DNA of 13,675 nt from Streptomyces wedmorensis (GCF_000716445.1 NZ_JNWK01000103.1:1-13675); one strand, 5' to 3'; numbered from the stretch's first letter, positions 5,884 to 13,675 are shown. The notes: a model not told the origin generated them from the letters alone. A program made the numbers and translations.

Positions 5884-6662
5884 CAGTCGCTCATTTCCGC
5901 CACGGCGGCCATCGGATCGTGCTGGTGGGGCACGCGCGGGTTCGAGACCGGGCGCGAGCGCTGGTCCGGGTTGGCGGGCACTCGCGGATTGGGGTGCGCG
6001 TGGGGGTTGGGCGCCTCGACCTCGCGTCGCACCGTGGCGCGAAGGGCGTGGCGCCGGTGTTCGGCGGCGAAACTCACGGGCTGGTCACGGGTGAGGTCCG
6101 CAGCCAGGTCGTCCGCCGACGTCTCGTAGAGGGCGGCGAGTGGCACCGTGGGCTTGTTGCTCTGGCGCCTGGCATACCACCGGGATGCCTGCCACGGCTC
6201 CGTGCTCAGGGCTTCGTGCAGGCCGCTGTTCGGGTGGAGGCCCAGTTCCACAGGGTGGGCCGGAGGGCAGGAGCGTCGTCCGAGGAACGGCGGATACACC
6301 GGTGCTTTCAACGCGGTGTGCAGGTCGGCGAGGAGGTCGTGGTCTCCCTCGAGTGCGGCGACGAACACGGCGTCGGCGAGGTAGAACCGTTCGGACAGCG
6401 GCATCGCCTTGTCGGTGTCGGCGTGGTGGGCGGTCTGGAAGTCCCGGAGTCGGGTGCCGGGCTGGTCGATCCGCACGGCGAAGCGCAGGGCCGCCAGGGG
6501 CGCCAGCCACTCGTCGTCGCCCCGCTGGATGCCTTTCGCTGCGGCGAGGAGGCCGATGACGCCGCTTTTGGTCGGGGCGGACTCGGTGGTGCGGCGGGCG
6601 AACCGGGCCGCGGCCCCCCACGACTGCAGGGGGCCGGCGAGCCTGAGGGTCAGCACACTCAT
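5883..6662 (-). CDS. cas5e: Cas5e, Cascade subunit at the crRNA 5' handle
   Basis: 259 aa. The N-terminus MSVLTLRLAGPLQSWG is the hallmark of the Cas5/CasD RAMP fold. Further family segments are RRTTESAPTKSGVIGLLAAA, DFQTAHHADTDKAMPLSERF and YPPFLGRRSCPPA. Cas5e caps the 5' handle of the crRNA and contacts Cse1. The start is ATG at 6662, overlapping the cas7e stop as ATGA. The frame is open much further upstream, but that stretch lies inside cas7e and is not coding. After about residue 215 comes a Pro/Asn/Arg/His-rich tail with the pentapeptide NPRVP twice, absent from E. coli CasD (224 aa). Confidence 0.95.
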   Translation of the reverse strand: MSVLTLRLAGPLQSWGAAARFARRTTESAPTKSGVIGLLAAAKGIQRGDDEWLAPLAALRFAVRIDQPGTRLRDFQTAHHADTDKAMPLSERFYLADAVFVAALEGDHDLLADLHTALKAPVYPPFLGRRSCPPAHPVELGLHPNSGLHEALSTEPWQASRWYARRQSNKPTVPLAALYETSADDLAADLTRDQPVSFAAEHRRHALRATVRREVEAPNPHAHPNPRVPANPDQRSRPVSNPRVPHQHDPMAAVAEMSD

Positions 6663-7855
6663 GCGGGCGTCTCCAGGTGCTCCGCGACGGCCTGGCCGAC
6701 GGCCGCGACCAGCTCGCTCAGCGTCCGGGTCTCGGTGCCGATGCCGCTGAGCTGCTGGGTGTTGGGGCCGATGCGCAGGACCCAGGTGAGGGTCGTGGCG
6801 TCGTCGCCGTATGCCGTCTCGACGTCCGGGATGTATTCGGCCAGGCGCTCGACGGCTTTGCGGAGGTGGCCGCCTTGGCCGCTGGGCACCGGGTCCTCGA
6901 AGGCGGAGACGAAGCTGAAGGGGCGGGTGGTGCGGAGCTTGACGATCACGGCGTCGGGCAGGGTGTGGTTGCCGAAGGTGTTGATCTTGCCTTGGGGCAG
7001 GGAGTGGATGAACCCGTTGACGAAGGCTTCGACGGCCCGGCGGACCGGTGTCGTGCGCGGCTCGTCCTCCTGCAGTCCCTGCCCGAGGTTCTCGGCCAGC
7101 TGGTGGACGCCCAGGGCGGCGTAGCGGTACAGGGTGGCGGAGTTGAACTCGACGGTGCCGATCATGCCGGCGCCGGGCTCGTCCTCCTCGTTCCTGTCGT
7201 CGACGGCCGTGAAGTAGTCCGACTCGTTGTCGACCTTGTGGACGCTGATGGCGTGGGCGACCTGCACGGCGGCGTCGACGTTGATGTCGGTGACGTCGGC
7301 GACCATCCGGCCGAAGAGCGCGATGTCGACGGAGTGGCGGGTGTCGGCCAGCCGCTTGGCCCGGGCCTTGTTCTCCTTGTCCTTGAAGAAGGCCTTGGCG
7401 TCGGCGGCGCCCTCCACGGCAAGTCCGGCCAGGCCGTCCAGCTGGCGGGAGCTGAGGAAGAGCAGGTACTTGGCCTCGGGCAGCGGGTTGAGCCCGCCGT
7501 TCTTCGCGGCGTTGTCCGCCTTGCGCTTGGGCACCGCGATCTGCAGACCGGCGGCCTGGACGACGTCGGCGGCGAGTGCTTCCGCCTGCTCGCCCTTGAG
7601 GGAGGTCTCCAGGGACCCGATCCTGTCGGCGAGTACCTCGACGATCTTCTTGGTACGGACACCGAGCTCGCCGGGGTCCAGCAGCTGCTTGTCCTCGAAG
7701 TACTCCCGGGTCGCGCGCTTCCAGGCCTGGCTGGATACGCGGGCGCGCGGCACTCCTCCGTAGACGGCGGTCTTGGGGGCGCCGGTGTCGTCCCGGTTGA
7801 GGTTGCTCGGCGGGACGGTCTGCAGCGCGTGTACGTCCAGGAAGAGCTGGTTCAC
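6659..7855 (-). CDS. cas7e: Cas7e, Cascade backbone subunit
   Basis: 398 aa, CasC/Cse4 family. Six copies form the helical backbone that holds the spacer part of the crRNA. The N-terminus is diagnostic: LDVHALQTVPPSNLNRDD, then GGVPRARVSSQAWKRATREYF. The middle has ALFGRMVADVTDINVDAAVQVAHAIS and the C-terminal half FVNGFIHSLPQGKINTFGNHTLP, all typical. The start is GTG at 7855 with AAGGA 6 nt upstream. It is preceded by a 63-nt gap after cse2, the only real gap within the operon, and it overlaps cas5e by 4 nt. Slightly longer than the E. coli protein (363 aa), in the actinobacterial range. Confidence 0.97.
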   Translation of the reverse strand: MNQLFLDVHALQTVPPSNLNRDDTGAPKTAVYGGVPRARVSSQAWKRATREYFEDKQLLDPGELGVRTKKIVEVLADRIGSLETSLKGEQAEALAADVVQAAGLQIAVPKRKADNAAKNGGLNPLPEAKYLLFLSSRQLDGLAGLAVEGAADAKAFFKDKENKARAKRLADTRHSVDIALFGRMVADVTDINVDAAVQVAHAISVHKVDNESDYFTAVDDRNEEDEPGAGMIGTVEFNSATLYRYAALGVHQLAENLGQGLQEDEPRTTPVRRAVEAFVNGFIHSLPQGKINTFGNHTLPDAVIVKLRTTRPFSFVSAFEDPVPSGQGGHLRKAVERLAEYIPDVETAYGDDATTLTWVLRIGPNTQQLSGIGTETRTLSELVAAVGQAVAEHLETPA

Positions 7856-7861
7856 GAAACG

Positions 7862-7866
7862 TCCTT
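7862..7866 (-). promoter_or_regulatory. Ribosome-binding site of cas7e
   Basis: AAGGA on the minus strand, 6 nt before GTG at 7855. It is the only internal gene start of the operon not coupled to an upstream stop codon, which would allow cas7e to be translated at a higher rate. Confidence 0.65.
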
Positions 7867-7918
7867 GTCAGTGGGGTCGAGAGTGGTACGGGGGCGGTGC
7901 GATCGGCGGTGGCGGCGC

Positions 7919-8569
7919 TCAGGCACCTGCCTGCGGCTCCTGCGCCGTCTTGTCGTCTTTCTCGCGCCAGGCGTGGAAGGAGCGGCCCCAGGCGGTGCGG
8001 ACCGCGTCCGTGCCACCGGGCCACTGCCACTGGTAGAGCTGGCCGGCGAGCAGGGCGTAGTCCAGGGGCGCGTCTGCCCGGCGCAGAAGCAGGACGATGT
8101 CGCGCAGTCGCTGGGCAAGAGTGGGCAGGTCGGATGCCTTTCCTGCCCGTACGAGGCGCTTGAGCAGCGCGTCGTCGATCTCACTGGCCGGCATCAGGCG
8201 CCGCACCGCGGAGCCCAGGCCCCGGGGCGAGCCGTTCTTGTTCAGCTGGTGTACGCCTGTGCTGCGTGACTGCTGGTGCAGAGCCCAGAGGGTGAAGGCC
8301 ATGAGCAGGGCTTCTTCGGCCCGCTCCAGCTCCGCTTCGCTCAGGGGGCGTCCGTCGGCACGAGCCTGTTGCAGTGCGTCGAGGTCGACCAGGTCCCACA
8401 GGTCGAACACCTGTGCCGCGGTCTTGCCTGCTTCGCGGCTGAGCCGGGCGCGGGCGGCGACGGCCTTGGCCTGGTCGGTGGTGTAGCCGCGCTGCCAAGC
8501 GCCGATGCGCTGGTGGGCGAGGTCGGAGACCAGCTTGTGCACCGGTACCAGGGCCGTTGTGGTGGTCAT
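7919..8569 (-). CDS. cse2: Cse2 (CasB), Cascade small subunit
   Basis: 216 aa, mainly helical and charged, with the family segments GDLA-like start region (LVSDLAHQRIGAWQRGY), LWALHQQSRSTGVHQLN, SPRGLGSAVRRLMPASEID, and RLRDIVLLLRRADAPLDYALLAGQLYQW. Cse2 dimerises along the Cascade belly and stabilises the R-loop. The family diverges in sequence, so identification rests on these segments plus its place between cse1 and cas7e. The start is ATG at 8569, overlapping the cse1 stop as ATGA. It is longer than E. coli CasB (160 aa), with extra N- and C-terminal residues; the tail is hydrophilic. Confidence 0.94.
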   Translation of the reverse strand: MTTTTALVPVHKLVSDLAHQRIGAWQRGYTTDQAKAVAARARLSREAGKTAAQVFDLWDLVDLDALQQARADGRPLSEAELERAEEALLMAFTLWALHQQSRSTGVHQLNKNGSPRGLGSAVRRLMPASEIDDALLKRLVRAGKASDLPTLAQRLRDIVLLLRRADAPLDYALLAGQLYQWQWPGGTDAVRTAWGRSFHAWREKDDKTAQEPQAGA

Positions 8570-10269
8570 GATGCATGCACCTCTGAATAGATCTCCTGCG
8601 CCGCGGCCGGGTCGGACGGGCTGTCGGACGGGGAGGACTGGCCCAGGCACGTGCGCAGGCGTGCGGTGAACCATCGTTCGGCCAGGGCGGAGTTGAGCCA
8701 GAGGCTGCCGTGTTTGGAGGCAACGGTGCGGCCTGTCCAGGCGAGGTCTCCCGCGTCGGCGACCAGCTGTCTGCCGAGCCGCAGGACGATCCCGTACGCC
8801 GTCTGTTGCCATACGGCACGCTGCTCGTGGGGGTCGTCGGCCGAGCCCAGGGCGGCGAGCCACGTCCGGTAGGGGCCCTCGAGCTCGCCGAAGGCGCGGT
8901 CCCGTGCGACGTCACGGCGGCCCTCGTTCTCCGAGCCTGCGGCACGTTCCAGGTCGGTCGCGAGGTCGCCGAGCGTCTTGACCGCTTCGTCGGCGTCGCC
9001 GGCCGCGTCGATCGCCTGCTGTGCGTACTCGCGGTCCTGCTGGTCCAGGAGGACCACGTCCATCGTCAGATGGTCGTCGACGACTTCGTCGACGACGGAC
9101 TGCTGTGTGCCGTAGACGGTGGCGATGGTCCTGGCCCGCACGAGGAAGCCGCGGCGCAGTTTCCGGCTCGTGACGAGGCGGGCGACCCATTCGAGGACGC
9201 CCGGTCGCAGGGACAGCAGGACACCGTCAGCGCCCTTTGTCGCCTGGTGGCGGTCGGCCACCAGGGAGGCGACACCCCGCCACGCCGAACGCGCGGGATC
9301 GTGCTCGCGCGGCAGGTAGATGGGGGCCTTGCTGCCGTGCTTCTTTTCCTGTGCCTGGCTGCGACGCCAGGCCGTCATCGGCTCGTGCGGGTGCATATCG
9401 CGCGCAGGGAGCGGATCACCATAGCCCAGGACAACTCCGTGCACGCCGTCGGTATCGGCGTGCAGCCGCAGGCGGCGGCTCTGCCATGTGTACAGGTCAC
9501 GTGGCCCGGTCACGGTCCGCTGCGCGCCCCCGGGCCCGGTCGGCTCCCGTCGCCACGCCGGCCGGTCGTCCGTAGCGGACACGAGACCCGGGGTGTCTGC
9601 GGCGATGAGGTTGAGCAGTAGGGTCTCGCGCAGGTCGCCGCCTTCGACGAACACTCCGCCGAGGTTCCCGGCCCAGCCCACGCCCAGGGGGTAGACCTTT
9701 CCGCCCTTGGCGCGCTCGTCGCCGACCACACCGCTCTTGATGCCGGAAGTGTCATACGCGTGGGCGTGCACCACCCACCTGGCGGCTTCTGCGAAGCTCA
9801 GCCGTTCGACACCCGGGGGGCGTGCGGAGAAGAACGGCTCGCCGTTGGGCACGTCGGCCACGATCCTGTTGAGCGAGGAGATTTCATCCTTCGCTGTTCT
9901 GAGCCCGGCGGTCTGGAAGAACGGCGCCTGAGCGTCGAGCAGGTCGAACGATCCCCGGTGGAAGTCGAGATAGTCCCCCACGGGCGCGAAGCAGTCCTTG
10001 TCGTTCCACAGCCGCGCCCAGTGCTCGATGTCCTTCGGACCGTCCAGGGCGTCATGGGCGAGGGCGAGGAGGAGCCGTGTCAGGGCGAACTCCTGCGTGG
10101 GCAGATCGCCCGCGATCCTGCGGATACCAGCCGCGCGCGCAAAGACCTCACGTAACGAAAGTTCGTCCTCCTGCCCGTCTCGTTGGAGCACTCTGATCCA
10201 CGGGCGGTCCGTCAGGTCGAACGACAACGGGCCTGCGCCCGCCTGGCTCGTCCCACTGGTCTCAGACAC
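8566..10269 (-). CDS. cse1: Cse1 (CasA), Cascade large subunit and PAM reader
   Basis: 567 aa. Cse1 reads the PAM, starts DNA unwinding, and recruits Cas3. Near the N-terminus is FDLTDRPWIRV (17-27), then REVFARAAGIRRIAGDLPTQ, the GDYLDFHRGSFDLLD segment (about 98-112), FFSARPPGVERLSFAEAARWVVHAHAYDTSG (about 146-176), and LYTWQSRRLRL mid-protein, all characteristic of CasA. The C-terminal third should form the four-helix bundle. The start is GTG at 10269, overlapping the end of cas3 by 8 nt. Slightly longer than the E. coli protein (502 aa). Confidence 0.96.
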   Translation of the reverse strand: MSETSGTSQAGAGPLSFDLTDRPWIRVLQRDGQEDELSLREVFARAAGIRRIAGDLPTQEFALTRLLLALAHDALDGPKDIEHWARLWNDKDCFAPVGDYLDFHRGSFDLLDAQAPFFQTAGLRTAKDEISSLNRIVADVPNGEPFFSARPPGVERLSFAEAARWVVHAHAYDTSGIKSGVVGDERAKGGKVYPLGVGWAGNLGGVFVEGGDLRETLLLNLIAADTPGLVSATDDRPAWRREPTGPGGAQRTVTGPRDLYTWQSRRLRLHADTDGVHGVVLGYGDPLPARDMHPHEPMTAWRRSQAQEKKHGSKAPIYLPREHDPARSAWRGVASLVADRHQATKGADGVLLSLRPGVLEWVARLVTSRKLRRGFLVRARTIATVYGTQQSVVDEVVDDHLTMDVVLLDQQDREYAQQAIDAAGDADEAVKTLGDLATDLERAAGSENEGRRDVARDRAFGELEGPYRTWLAALGSADDPHEQRAVWQQTAYGIVLRLGRQLVADAGDLAWTGRTVASKHGSLWLNSALAERWFTARLRTCLGQSSPSDSPSDPAAAQEIYSEVHAS

Positions 10270-13192
10270 GGGTCACCTCAAGTCCCTCCGTCTTGGAGTA
10301 CCGGAGCGAGAAGCCTGCCAGCTGGGTCTGACACTCCTCGTCCAGAGCGAGAATCAGCTGGCCGGCGAGCCAGGGACTGTCCTTCGACTGCCAGGCCGGT
10401 ACATACAGTTCCTCAAGCTCAGCGATGGCCCGGCTCATCACTTCCTGGTACGAGAACTGCACGGGCAACCGCAGTCCGCATGCCGCCGCCGTACGCGCGG
10501 CCCGCCGTTGCGGTACCTGGTCCCACGGCAGTTCCAGCCCGCCCCGCTGTCTGCCTCGCCGGTCCTCGCCAAGCCAGGGCACGGTCGTCATCGTCCCGTC
10601 AGCGCGCCGCTGCACGACCAGGACCTCGAGGCCGTCACGGGTATCGCGGACCTGCGCCCGCCCCTCAGGGGTGTCATCCGCATCGCCCACGCCCGCGGCC
10701 ACCCATCCGATGAGCGGCTCCCCGGCCTTGCGCACATCGTCCAGCCGGTAGGTCGCCGCTCGCCTGGCCTGGTCGGCGCAGTGCTCCTCGTGCCCGGCCC
10801 GGGCCTCGTCCATCGCCCCGGCCCATCCCTCGGGCGGGATCTGCCCGCCGGCGTAGGCGCCCTGCACGAGCGGGCTGATGTCCTGCGGCAGCCGCACGGG
10901 AGCAGGATCCGCCCCTTCGAGATGCGGGAGCAGGACGGCGGCCGAACGCAGCAGCAGGTACTTTCCGTACACGGTGGCCGAGCCCCGCACCGGCTCAGGC
11001 ACGGTCCTCGTCCAGTCGGCTCCGGTCACCAGGCACCGCGGCTCGCGCAGACCAGCGGGACGCTCCGTCTGACCTTCGCCGCGCGGGTGGCGGTGCAGGC
11101 GTCCCATGCGCTGAAGCAGCAGGTCCACCGGACACAGGTCGGTGACCAGGAGGTCGAAGTCCACATCGAGGGATTGCTCGGCGACCTGGCTCGCGACCAC
11201 GATGTGCCGGCCCCGGGGGCGGCCGGTCGCCTCTCCGGGCGGTCCGAACCGCCGCAGGAGTTCCTTGTCGTTGGCCGCACGGTCCAGGTCGAGGAAACGG
11301 GCGTGCGCCACGGTGACGTCGTCGTCGCCGAACCGCTCCCGCAGCACGCGTGCCGTCTCCAGTACCCGGCTCACGGTGTTGCGCACCACCAGCGCGCACC
11401 CGCCGTCGCGCAACTCCTCATCCAGTCTGTCCGTAAGGACCTCGGGATCGTCGTCGAGGCGTTCCAGCCGTACCTGGACACCGCGGCCCGACGCCCCGGG
11501 ACACCGCACGAGCGGGGTTCCGCCCGGCGCGACCGCCGTCAGCAGCGGGTAGGCTCCCGCCGAGGCGACAGCGTCGAACGCCTCCCGTTCCGTGACACCG
11601 CCTACACCCGCACGCGCGTAGGCCTCGACGAGCTGGCGGCGGCGGGCTGCGGGAAGAGTCGCCGACAAGATGACCACCGGCACCCGGTAGGCGCCCAGCC
11701 ACGACAGGACCCGGTCGAGATACGCGCCCATATACGTGTCGTAGGCGTGTGCCTCGTCGATGACGACGACCTTGCCCGCGAGCGCCAGGTGCCTGAGCGC
11801 CAGGTGCTTGCTCTTGAGCCCGGCGAACAGCAGCTGGTCCACGGTCCCGGCCACGAAGGAGGACAGCATCGCCTTCTTCCGGCCCCTCAGCCACACGTGG
11901 GCGACGAGTTCCGCCAGCGCCTCGCGGACCCCCGTAGCCGGCCGCTGAGGCTGCGGCTCGGCGTCCAGGTCGACGGCGGCGACCTTCCCGGCCCCCTTCA
12001 TCAGGTCGGTGTACTCCTCGTTCAGCGCGGCCTTGGAGTGGGCGAGCAGCACCGAGTGACGCCGGCCCTCCAGGGACGGCAGCTTCTTCAGCCATTTCAG
12101 CAGCCGGGGGAACATCGCGTTGCCGGTGGCCATGGTCGGCAGGGCGAAGAACACTCCCCCGGCCCCGGACCGGGCGGCGAAGACCTCCGCCACGGCCAGC
12201 GCGGCCTCCGTCTTCCCCTCCCCCATCGGCGCCTCGATCACCATCAGCCCCGGCGCCGTCATCGACCTGGCCAGCTCGACCGCGGCCGCCTGCACAGGAC
12301 GCACCCGCGCGCCCTTGGGCAGGGCGAACCTGGAGCCGAACAACTCCTGCACGTCCGCGGGCGGCTCCGCCGGCTGCCACGGCGCCGGCAGGTCCAGCCC
12401 CCGCCACGCGGCCGCCGCACGCTCGGCACTGCTGCGCGGCACATCCTGCGGGTAGTACGGGAACAGCTCCGGGTTGCTCGCGATCCAGTCCGCGACGATC
12501 ACCAGCGCGGTCACAAGCACCTGCACCGGCTGCGGCAGCCGCACCTCCCGCCACTGCCCGAGCCTGTCGCGCACTCCGAACTCCTCGGCACACGCCTCCA
12601 AAAGCTCGCTCTGCACCCGCCGCCACAGCGGCCGGCTCGCCCCCGCCGAGCGCAGCAGGTGCCCGCGGTTGTCCAACGCGCTGATCTGCCCGTGCTCGGG
12701 CGGCACGCCGTGGTGCCCGCCCACGACGACCGAGAACTGATCACATTGTTCCGGCGCCCAGCCACAGGCCTCCTCCAGCCACTCCCCCAGCAGCACCTGG
12801 CTGGCCAAAGCGTGCGGCGCCATCCTGCGATCGGCACCCATCTCCCGCAGCGACCGCATCGACAGGCCCACATCCCGCATCCGGTCGGCCAACGCCTCCA
12901 CCTGACAGGCGAACGCGGGCGTGGCCTTCCCGATGTCATGCACCGCGGCCAGCCACCTCACCAGCCGCCGCCCGTCCACCTCACCCCCCGGCAAGACCTC
13001 AGCGATCAGCCGCCGGACCTGCGCGGGAACCCACTCGTCCCACAGCAACCCCGCCACAGCCGCACTGTCGTCCATGTGCTGCCACAACGGCAGCCACCCA
13101 TCCGAATCCCGGTCGTACTTCCCCCACAACACCAGCACCGGACCATCAAGCCTGCACCGAAGGCCTAACCGGCCCTCCCCCACACGCGCCAT
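10262..13192 (-). CDS. cas3: Cas3, HD nuclease fused to SF2 helicase
   Basis: 976 aa. Cas3 is recruited by Cascade and degrades the target while translocating. HD nuclease domain: H39, AAVHDIGK with H85-D86, PHALASQ (126-132), and VGGHH (157-161). Helicase: Walker A MGEGKT (323-328), DEAH (479-482), SATLP (510-514), then motif VI region QVAEQSLDVDFDLLVTDLC and LLQRMGRLHRH. Start: the frame stays open upstream into the CRISPR array, but residues there are repeat translation. ATG at 13192 (MARVGEGRLG) is the first start that leaves the family-like N-terminus; it has no clear ribosome-binding site, so GTG at 13183 remains possible. It is first in the operon. Confidence 0.95.
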   Translation of the reverse strand: MARVGEGRLGLRCRLDGPVLVLWGKYDRDSDGWLPLWQHMDDSAAVAGLLWDEWVPAQVRRLIAEVLPGGEVDGRRLVRWLAAVHDIGKATPAFACQVEALADRMRDVGLSMRSLREMGADRRMAPHALASQVLLGEWLEEACGWAPEQCDQFSVVVGGHHGVPPEHGQISALDNRGHLLRSAGASRPLWRRVQSELLEACAEEFGVRDRLGQWREVRLPQPVQVLVTALVIVADWIASNPELFPYYPQDVPRSSAERAAAAWRGLDLPAPWQPAEPPADVQELFGSRFALPKGARVRPVQAAAVELARSMTAPGLMVIEAPMGEGKTEAALAVAEVFAARSGAGGVFFALPTMATGNAMFPRLLKWLKKLPSLEGRRHSVLLAHSKAALNEEYTDLMKGAGKVAAVDLDAEPQPQRPATGVREALAELVAHVWLRGRKKAMLSSFVAGTVDQLLFAGLKSKHLALRHLALAGKVVVIDEAHAYDTYMGAYLDRVLSWLGAYRVPVVILSATLPAARRRQLVEAYARAGVGGVTEREAFDAVASAGAYPLLTAVAPGGTPLVRCPGASGRGVQVRLERLDDDPEVLTDRLDEELRDGGCALVVRNTVSRVLETARVLRERFGDDDVTVAHARFLDLDRAANDKELLRRFGPPGEATGRPRGRHIVVASQVAEQSLDVDFDLLVTDLCPVDLLLQRMGRLHRHPRGEGQTERPAGLREPRCLVTGADWTRTVPEPVRGSATVYGKYLLLRSAAVLLPHLEGADPAPVRLPQDISPLVQGAYAGGQIPPEGWAGAMDEARAGHEEHCADQARRAATYRLDDVRKAGEPLIGWVAAGVGDADDTPEGRAQVRDTRDGLEVLVVQRRADGTMTTVPWLGEDRRGRQRGGLELPWDQVPQRRAARTAAACGLRLPVQFSYQEVMSRAIAELEELYVPAWQSKDSPWLAGQLILALDEECQTQLAGFSLRYSKTEGLEVTRV

Positions 13193-13345
13193 GCCAGATA
13201 AATACACCCCGACACAGACACCAAAGACCCGAACACCACAAGATCCAGAGCTCTCCACGAACTTACGCAGAACAGACCCCGAGCAGGCAAACGACCGCGT
13301 AATGTGACGAACATTTAAGCCCCCCCTGAACCCCACAACAGGCGA
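13193..13345 (-). promoter_or_regulatory. Probable cas operon promoter region
   Basis: This stretch is less GC-rich than its surroundings, as expected for a promoter region. The best -10-like hexamer on the minus strand is TAAGTT (13260-13265); TTGCCT (13285-13290) lies 19 nt upstream, a longer gap than is usual, so the pair is weak. No inverted-repeat operator is visible. Transcripts from the array at 13415-13675, which run in this direction, could also enter the operon because no T-run terminator separates them. Confidence 0.3.
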
Positions 13346-13381
13346 AAGACCATCCCACAGGCAACAGGCAACAGGGAACAG
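13346..13381 (-). repeat. Decayed trailer-end CRISPR repeat with a 7-bp duplication
   Basis: The sequence keeps GACCATCCC and GGGAACAG at its ends, but the loop is replaced by two tandem copies of GGCAACA. Removing one copy gives a 29-nt sequence aligned to the repeat and places it 62 bp before the next repeat end. It lies on the leader-distal side of the array, as expected of an old repeat. Six of its substitutions also occur in the decayed repeat at 1207-1235. Confidence 0.65.
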
Positions 13382-13389
13382 ATCCACAC

Positions 13390-13414
13390 GGCCCGAGGTC
13401 TCCACCTCCGGGCC
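13390..13414 (-). other. Hairpin filling the spacer slot between array 5 and cas3
   Basis: The arms GGCCCGAGGT (13390-13399) and ACCTCCGGGCC (13404-13414) pair over 10 bp with one bulged base and a 4-nt loop. It occupies most of the first, 33-nt spacer position of the right-hand array. It could act as a T-less terminator or attenuator for array transcripts heading into cas3, but no T-run follows and chance folding of GC-rich DNA is possible. Confidence 0.35.
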
Positions 13415-13675
13415 AGGACCATCCCTGGGGGTGCGGGGAACAGGGCGGCGGCCGGTCTTCCAGAGCGCGCGCCTCGGGACCATCCCCGCGGGTGCGGGAA
13501 GCAGGAGCCGACGACCATGAGGTGTCGGATCACGTCGGGGCCATCCCCGCGGGCGCGGGGAGCAGGTCGCCAGGCCGATCGCGTTCATCCGGGTCCAGGG
13601 ACCATCCCCGCGGGTGCGGGGAGCAGACTCGACACCTGCCAGGTTAGGAGGCAGGGCCGGGACCATCCCCGCGGG
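13415..13675 (-). CRISPR. CRISPR array 5, type I-E, partial at the window edge
   Basis: Repeats start at 13415, 13476, 13537, 13598 and 13659 (the last cut by the edge), with 61-bp period and 32-nt spacers. Consensus loop is GGGT, against GCGT in the main array and AGGC in array 1. The first repeat is degenerate (CCCTGGGGGTGCGGGGAACAG part), the next has A for G in the stem (GCGGGAAGCAG), the third has G for A at position 4, and the fourth is perfect. Decay increases toward cas3, so the leader lies beyond the right edge and transcription runs toward cas3. It shares the cas operon with the left-hand arrays. Confidence 0.96.

Noticed and set aside
6663..8030. A 715-residue reading of cas5e extending upstream
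   Set aside because: The extension lies out of frame inside cas7e and consists of Arg/Pro-rich shadow translation typical of high-GC DNA; the family N-terminus MSVLTLRLAGPLQSWG begins at 6662.
9998..13168. Very long plus-strand open frame opposite cas3
   Set aside because: It is the antisense shadow of a high-GC gene; the residues are low complexity and no domain is recognisable, while the minus strand shows every Cas3 motif.
13193..13666. N-terminal extension of cas3 of about 158 residues into array 5
   Set aside because: The extra residues are repeat translations and the Cas3 family starts near the chosen ATG at 13192.

Overview
The window is high-GC DNA (about 70%) carrying a complete type I-E CRISPR-Cas locus of the actinobacterial kind. 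The 29-nt repeats read, on the minus strand, CTGCTCCCCGC-(4-nt loop)-GCGGGGATGGTCCC, the form typical of Streptomyces. The Cas proteins, a CsbD-like stress protein and a small ClpX-type zinc-finger protein also fit Streptomyces or a close relative. No species can be named from the sequence alone.

Layout, left to right. Bases 1-83: 3' end of an unrecognised plus-strand gene. 108-380: a 5-repeat CRISPR array, then its leader (381-449). 478-566: a decayed 2-repeat array with its own leader (567-635). 700-1071 (minus): a 123-aa zinc-finger/helix-turn-helix protein whose promoter is overlaid by two copies of a 17-bp palindrome. 1207-1414: a leaderless, eroded 4-repeat array. 1626-1799 (plus): a CsbD-family gene with a strong ribosome-binding site and a strong terminator. 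1960-3451: the main array, 25 repeats and 24 spacers, with its leader at 3452-3520. 3753-13192 (minus): cas3-cse1-cse2-cas7e-cas5e-cas6e-cas1-cas2 in the canonical order. 13346-13675: a decayed repeat followed by a further array that runs off the right edge.

All arrays and cas genes point the same way (minus strand). The operon supplies Cascade (Cse1, Cse2, Cas7e, Cas5e, Cas6e), the Cas3 nuclease-helicase and the Cas1-Cas2 integrase. Cas6e should cut at the hairpin shared by every array. Most junctions overlap by 1-8 nt. The only real gap, 63 nt between cse2 and cas7e, carries a fresh ribosome-binding site before the gene whose product is needed in most copies.

The cas genes are a standard type I-E set. 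The unusual part is array architecture: five array blocks, three with conserved leader elements at identical distances from the first repeat, four-base loop variants that distinguish arrays, and two trailer-end repeats that share the same derived substitutions. The best candidate for something undescribed is the small zinc-finger/HTH gene with its twin operators, which lies between arrays in the same orientation.
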